This document shows, one piece after another, positions 62,249 through 64,000 of a stretch of 64,000 bases of DNA. Positions within the stretch are counted from its first letter, which is position 1. Every line of letters starts with the position of its first letter. A model generated the notes under the pieces. It did not search any database and was not told the origin of the DNA. It saw only the letters and a list, made by a program, of their open reading frames with translations. Position numbers and translations under genes: made by a program. Source of the DNA: Mixta sp031457955 (GTDB lineage Bacteria > Pseudomonadota > Gammaproteobacteria > Enterobacterales > Enterobacteriaceae); contig NZ_JAVDXN010000006.1 of assembly GCF_031457955.1 (NCBI RefSeq), forward strand, positions 270,654 to 334,653, given 5' to 3'.

Positions 62249-63487
62249 ATGGAAAAACGTTCTTCCACGCTGATTGCGCGCCTGTTTGGCGGCAGTCTGG
62301 TAAAACAAATTATGATTGGCCTGGTAGCCGGTATTGCGCTTGCCTGGTTCTCAAAAGATACGGCGCTGGCGGTAGGCCTGTTCGGCACGCTGTTTGTTAG
62401 TGCGCTGAAGGCGGTCGCGCCGCTGCTGGTGTTGGTGTTGGTGATTGCCTCAATTGCCAACCACAAGCAAGGGCATAAGAGTAATATTCGCCCGATTATT
62501 CTGCTTTATCTGTTGAGTACTTTTTTTGCCGCCGTGGTCGCCGTGGTGTGCAGCCATCTCTATCCGCAGGTGCTGACCCTGAGCGCGGCGCAAACGGAGA
62601 TCACTCCGCCTTCCGGCATTCTGGAGGTGTTAAACGGCCTGTTGATGAGCATGGTGGCAAATCCGTTTGATGCGCTGATGCACGCCAACTATATCGGCAT
62701 TCTGGTATGGGCGATTGGTTTGGGTATCGCTTTCCGTCACAGCAGCGATACCACTAAGCAGTTGCTGAACGATGCGTCTGACGCAGTGACCTGGGTGGTG
62801 CGTATTGTGATTCGCTGTGCGCCGCTGGGGATTTTTGGCCTGGTCGCCTCGATTCTCGCCTCTACCGGTTTTTCTGCCTTGTGGGATTATGCTCATCTGC
62901 TTATGTTGCTGATTGGCTGTATGCTGCTGATGGCGCTGGTGTTTAACCCGATTCTGGTGTGGTGGAAGATTCGTCGTAACCCTTATCCGCTGGTGTTTAC
63001 CTGCCTGCGCGAGAGCGGCGTGACTGCTTTCTTTACCCGCAGTTCGGCGGCGAATATTCCGGTGAATATGGCGCTGGCGAAGCGGCTGAATCTGGATGAG
63101 GATACCTATTCGGTGTCTATTCCGCTGGGTGCAACCATTAGTATGGCGGGCGCGTCGATTACCATTACCGTGCTGACGCTGGCGGCGGTGAATACGCTGG
63201 GCATTCATGTTGATGTGCCGACCGCGGTGTTGCTGAGTCTGGTGGCTTCGCTATGCGCCTGCGGCGCATCCGGCGTGGCGGGCGGCTCGCTGCTGCTGAT
63301 TCCGGTGGCCTGTAATATGTTCGGTATTCCTAATGATGTTGCCATGCAGGTGGTGGCGGTGGGCTTTATTATCGGCGTGTTGCAGGATTCGGCGGAGACC
63401 GCGCTGAATTCATCTACCGATATTCTGTTTACCGCCGCCGTTTGTCAGGCGGAAGATCAGCGTGCTGCAGCGAAGAGCCTTAGCTGA
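62249..63487 (+). CDS. sstT: Serine/threonine:sodium symporter SstT
   Basis: DAACS-family transporter for L-serine and L-threonine. The 412-residue protein has eight helices plus the re-entrant loops: RSSAANIPVNMALAKRLN with the serine-rich HP1-like turn, IPLGATISMAGASITITV in TM7, and CGASGVAGGSLLLIPVACNM as HP2. The C-terminus reads DSAETALNSSTDILFTAAVC. The ATG at 62249 matches the E. coli start; the frame is open from 62237. It is downstream of alx as in E. coli. Confidence 0.96.
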   Translation: MEKRSSTLIARLFGGSLVKQIMIGLVAGIALAWFSKDTALAVGLFGTLFVSALKAVAPLLVLVLVIASIANHKQGHKSNIRPIILLYLLSTFFAAVVAVVCSHLYPQVLTLSAAQTEITPPSGILEVLNGLLMSMVANPFDALMHANYIGILVWAIGLGIAFRHSSDTTKQLLNDASDAVTWVVRIVIRCAPLGIFGLVASILASTGFSALWDYAHLLMLLIGCMLLMALVFNPILVWWKIRRNPYPLVFTCLRESGVTAFFTRSSAANIPVNMALAKRLNLDEDTYSVSIPLGATISMAGASITITVLTLAAVNTLGIHVDVPTAVLLSLVASLCACGASGVAGGSLLLIPVACNMFGIPNDVAMQVVAVGFIIGVLQDSAETALNSSTDILFTAAVCQAEDQRAAAKSLS

Positions 63488-63518
63488 TCGTGGATGGCTG
63501 TGAAGTAGTGCAATGAGA

Positions 63519-63544
63519 GGGCGGCCGTTGGGCCGCCTTTTTTT
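63519..63544 (+). terminator. Terminator after sstT
   Basis: GGCGGCC, TTG loop region, GGCCGCC and a seven-base T-run, 32 bp after the sstT stop. Confidence 0.9.
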
Positions 63545-63559
63545 GTGGGGCGGTTTGTG

Positions 63560-63662
63560 GCTGCGGCTTTTGGGGCTGGGACGCCTCTTACAGCGAGGTG
63601 TCTGCGGTTTTATCGCTGCGGCTTTTGGGACTGGGACGCCTCTTACAGCGAGGTGTCTGCGG
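63560..63662. repeat. Two copies of a 48-bp repeat at 55-bp period
   Basis: Copies at 63560-63607 and 63615-63662 differ at one base. Each contains a GACGCCTC ... GAGGTGTC imperfect hairpin. No protein-coding role is evident. Confidence 0.85.
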
Positions 63663-63664
63663 CA

Positions 63665-63764
63665 GGAGGTCAGGCCGATCGTAAAGACGCAAACAACGTC
63701 ATCCCTGACAGCTCGACCCGCACCATCCCTGGCGCGGGACGCTTTACTCTTCGGCCTGACCTCC
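63665..63764. repeat. 14-bp perfect inverted repeat around a 72-bp centre
   Basis: GGAGGTCAGGCCGA at 63665-63678 and its exact complement at 63751-63764. The arms adjoin the 48-bp repeats on the left and fall inside the first 121-bp unit on the right. Confidence 0.75.
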
Positions 63765-64000
63765 CACCACCTTAGCTTTCGGTGTTTGAGGCATCCCTTT
63801 TCAGGCTATGTTGTCGCGTTTGGATGACTTACAGCGTTAAGTGCGTTTATGCGCCCCGCCCGCTTTACCCTTCGCCCTGACCTCCCGCCACCTTAGCTTT
63901 CGGTATTTGAGGCATCCCTTTTCAGGCTATGTTGTCGCGTTTGGATGACTTACAGCGTTAAGTGCGTTTATGCGCCCCGCCCGCTTTACCCTTCGCCCTG
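63741..64000. repeat. 121-bp tandem repeat, truncated by the window edge
   Basis: Unit 1 is 63741-63861, unit 2 is 63862-63982 (four mismatches by eye, all in the first half) and a third unit begins at 63983 and leaves the window. No long ORF spans the units on either strand. It is non-coding as far as visible. Confidence 0.88.

Overview
The window is chromosomal DNA from a member of the Enterobacterales. The order sufI-plsC-parC ... mdaB-ygiN | parE-yqiA-cpdA-yqiB-nudF | tolC-ygiB-ygiC | ygiD | zupT | ribB | ubiK | hldE-glnE-ygiF | ygiM | cca | uppP | folB | plsY | tsaD | rpsU-dnaG-rpoD | mug | ileX, and later fadH | rlmG | ygjP ... ygjR | alx | sstT, is the same backbone as Escherichia coli at about 68-70 min. 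Residue differences, the absence of glgS, qseBC and mqsRA, an extended UbiK and the added genes suggest Erwiniaceae (Pantoea, Mixta or Erwinia) rather than E. coli itself. That family assignment is inference; no search could be run.

Layout. (1) 1-11.6 kb: cell division, lipid and topoisomerase genes. A toxin-first toxin-antitoxin pair (HigB/Gp49-like plus HigA-like) sits between parC and mdaB, downstream of a perfect 26-bp palindrome. (2) 11.6-19.2 kb: tolC with a mar-box-like promoter element, ygiBC, ygiD, zupT with a Fur-box-like sequence just before its start, a small SleB-type hydrolase, ribB under an FMN riboswitch, and ubiK. (3) 19.2-31 kb: LPS heptose synthesis (hldE), nitrogen control (glnE), triphosphate, tRNA and undecaprenyl-phosphate metabolism, folate, phospholipid and t6A-tRNA genes. 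(4) 30.7-35.7 kb: the macromolecular-synthesis operon rpsU-dnaG-rpoD, then mug. (5) 35.9-38.65 kb: tRNA-Ile2 (ileX, CAU anticodon) followed by a small AT-rich, decayed island with a P2-like integrase fragment, other broken frames, and an intact, unrecognised two-gene cassette with a near-perfect ribosome binding site. (6) 38.66-54 kb: accessory backbone comprising an AI-2E-family permease, a LysR regulator diverging from a 2-hydroxyacid dehydrogenase and an MFS sugar-acid-type transporter, a GNAT, a membrane diguanylate cyclase, a SulP transporter overlapping a beta-carbonic anhydrase, a second laccase-domain (PgeF-like) protein, and a divergent EvgS/BvgS-type hybrid kinase with a RcsB/LuxR-type regulator. 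(7) 54.1-63.5 kb: fadH, rlmG, ygjP, a ClC-type chloride channel, ygjR, alx with its yybP-ykoY/PRE leader, and sstT. (8) 63.5 kb to the edge: a repeat-rich non-coding block with a 55-bp-period repeat, a 14-bp inverted repeat and a 121-bp tandem repeat that runs off the window.

How the genes fit together. Most are housekeeping: topoisomerase IV (parC, parE), replication priming and the primary sigma factor (dnaG, rpoD), the envelope (tolC, plsC, plsY, uppP, hldE, ftsP) and RNA modification (tsaD, rlmG, cca). The lineage-specific content is concentrated at the parC-mdaB gap, the gap after zupT, the ileX island, and 38.7-54 kb. I saw no CRISPR array, no rRNA and no intact insertion sequence. The best candidate for something undescribed is the cassette at 36373-37582.
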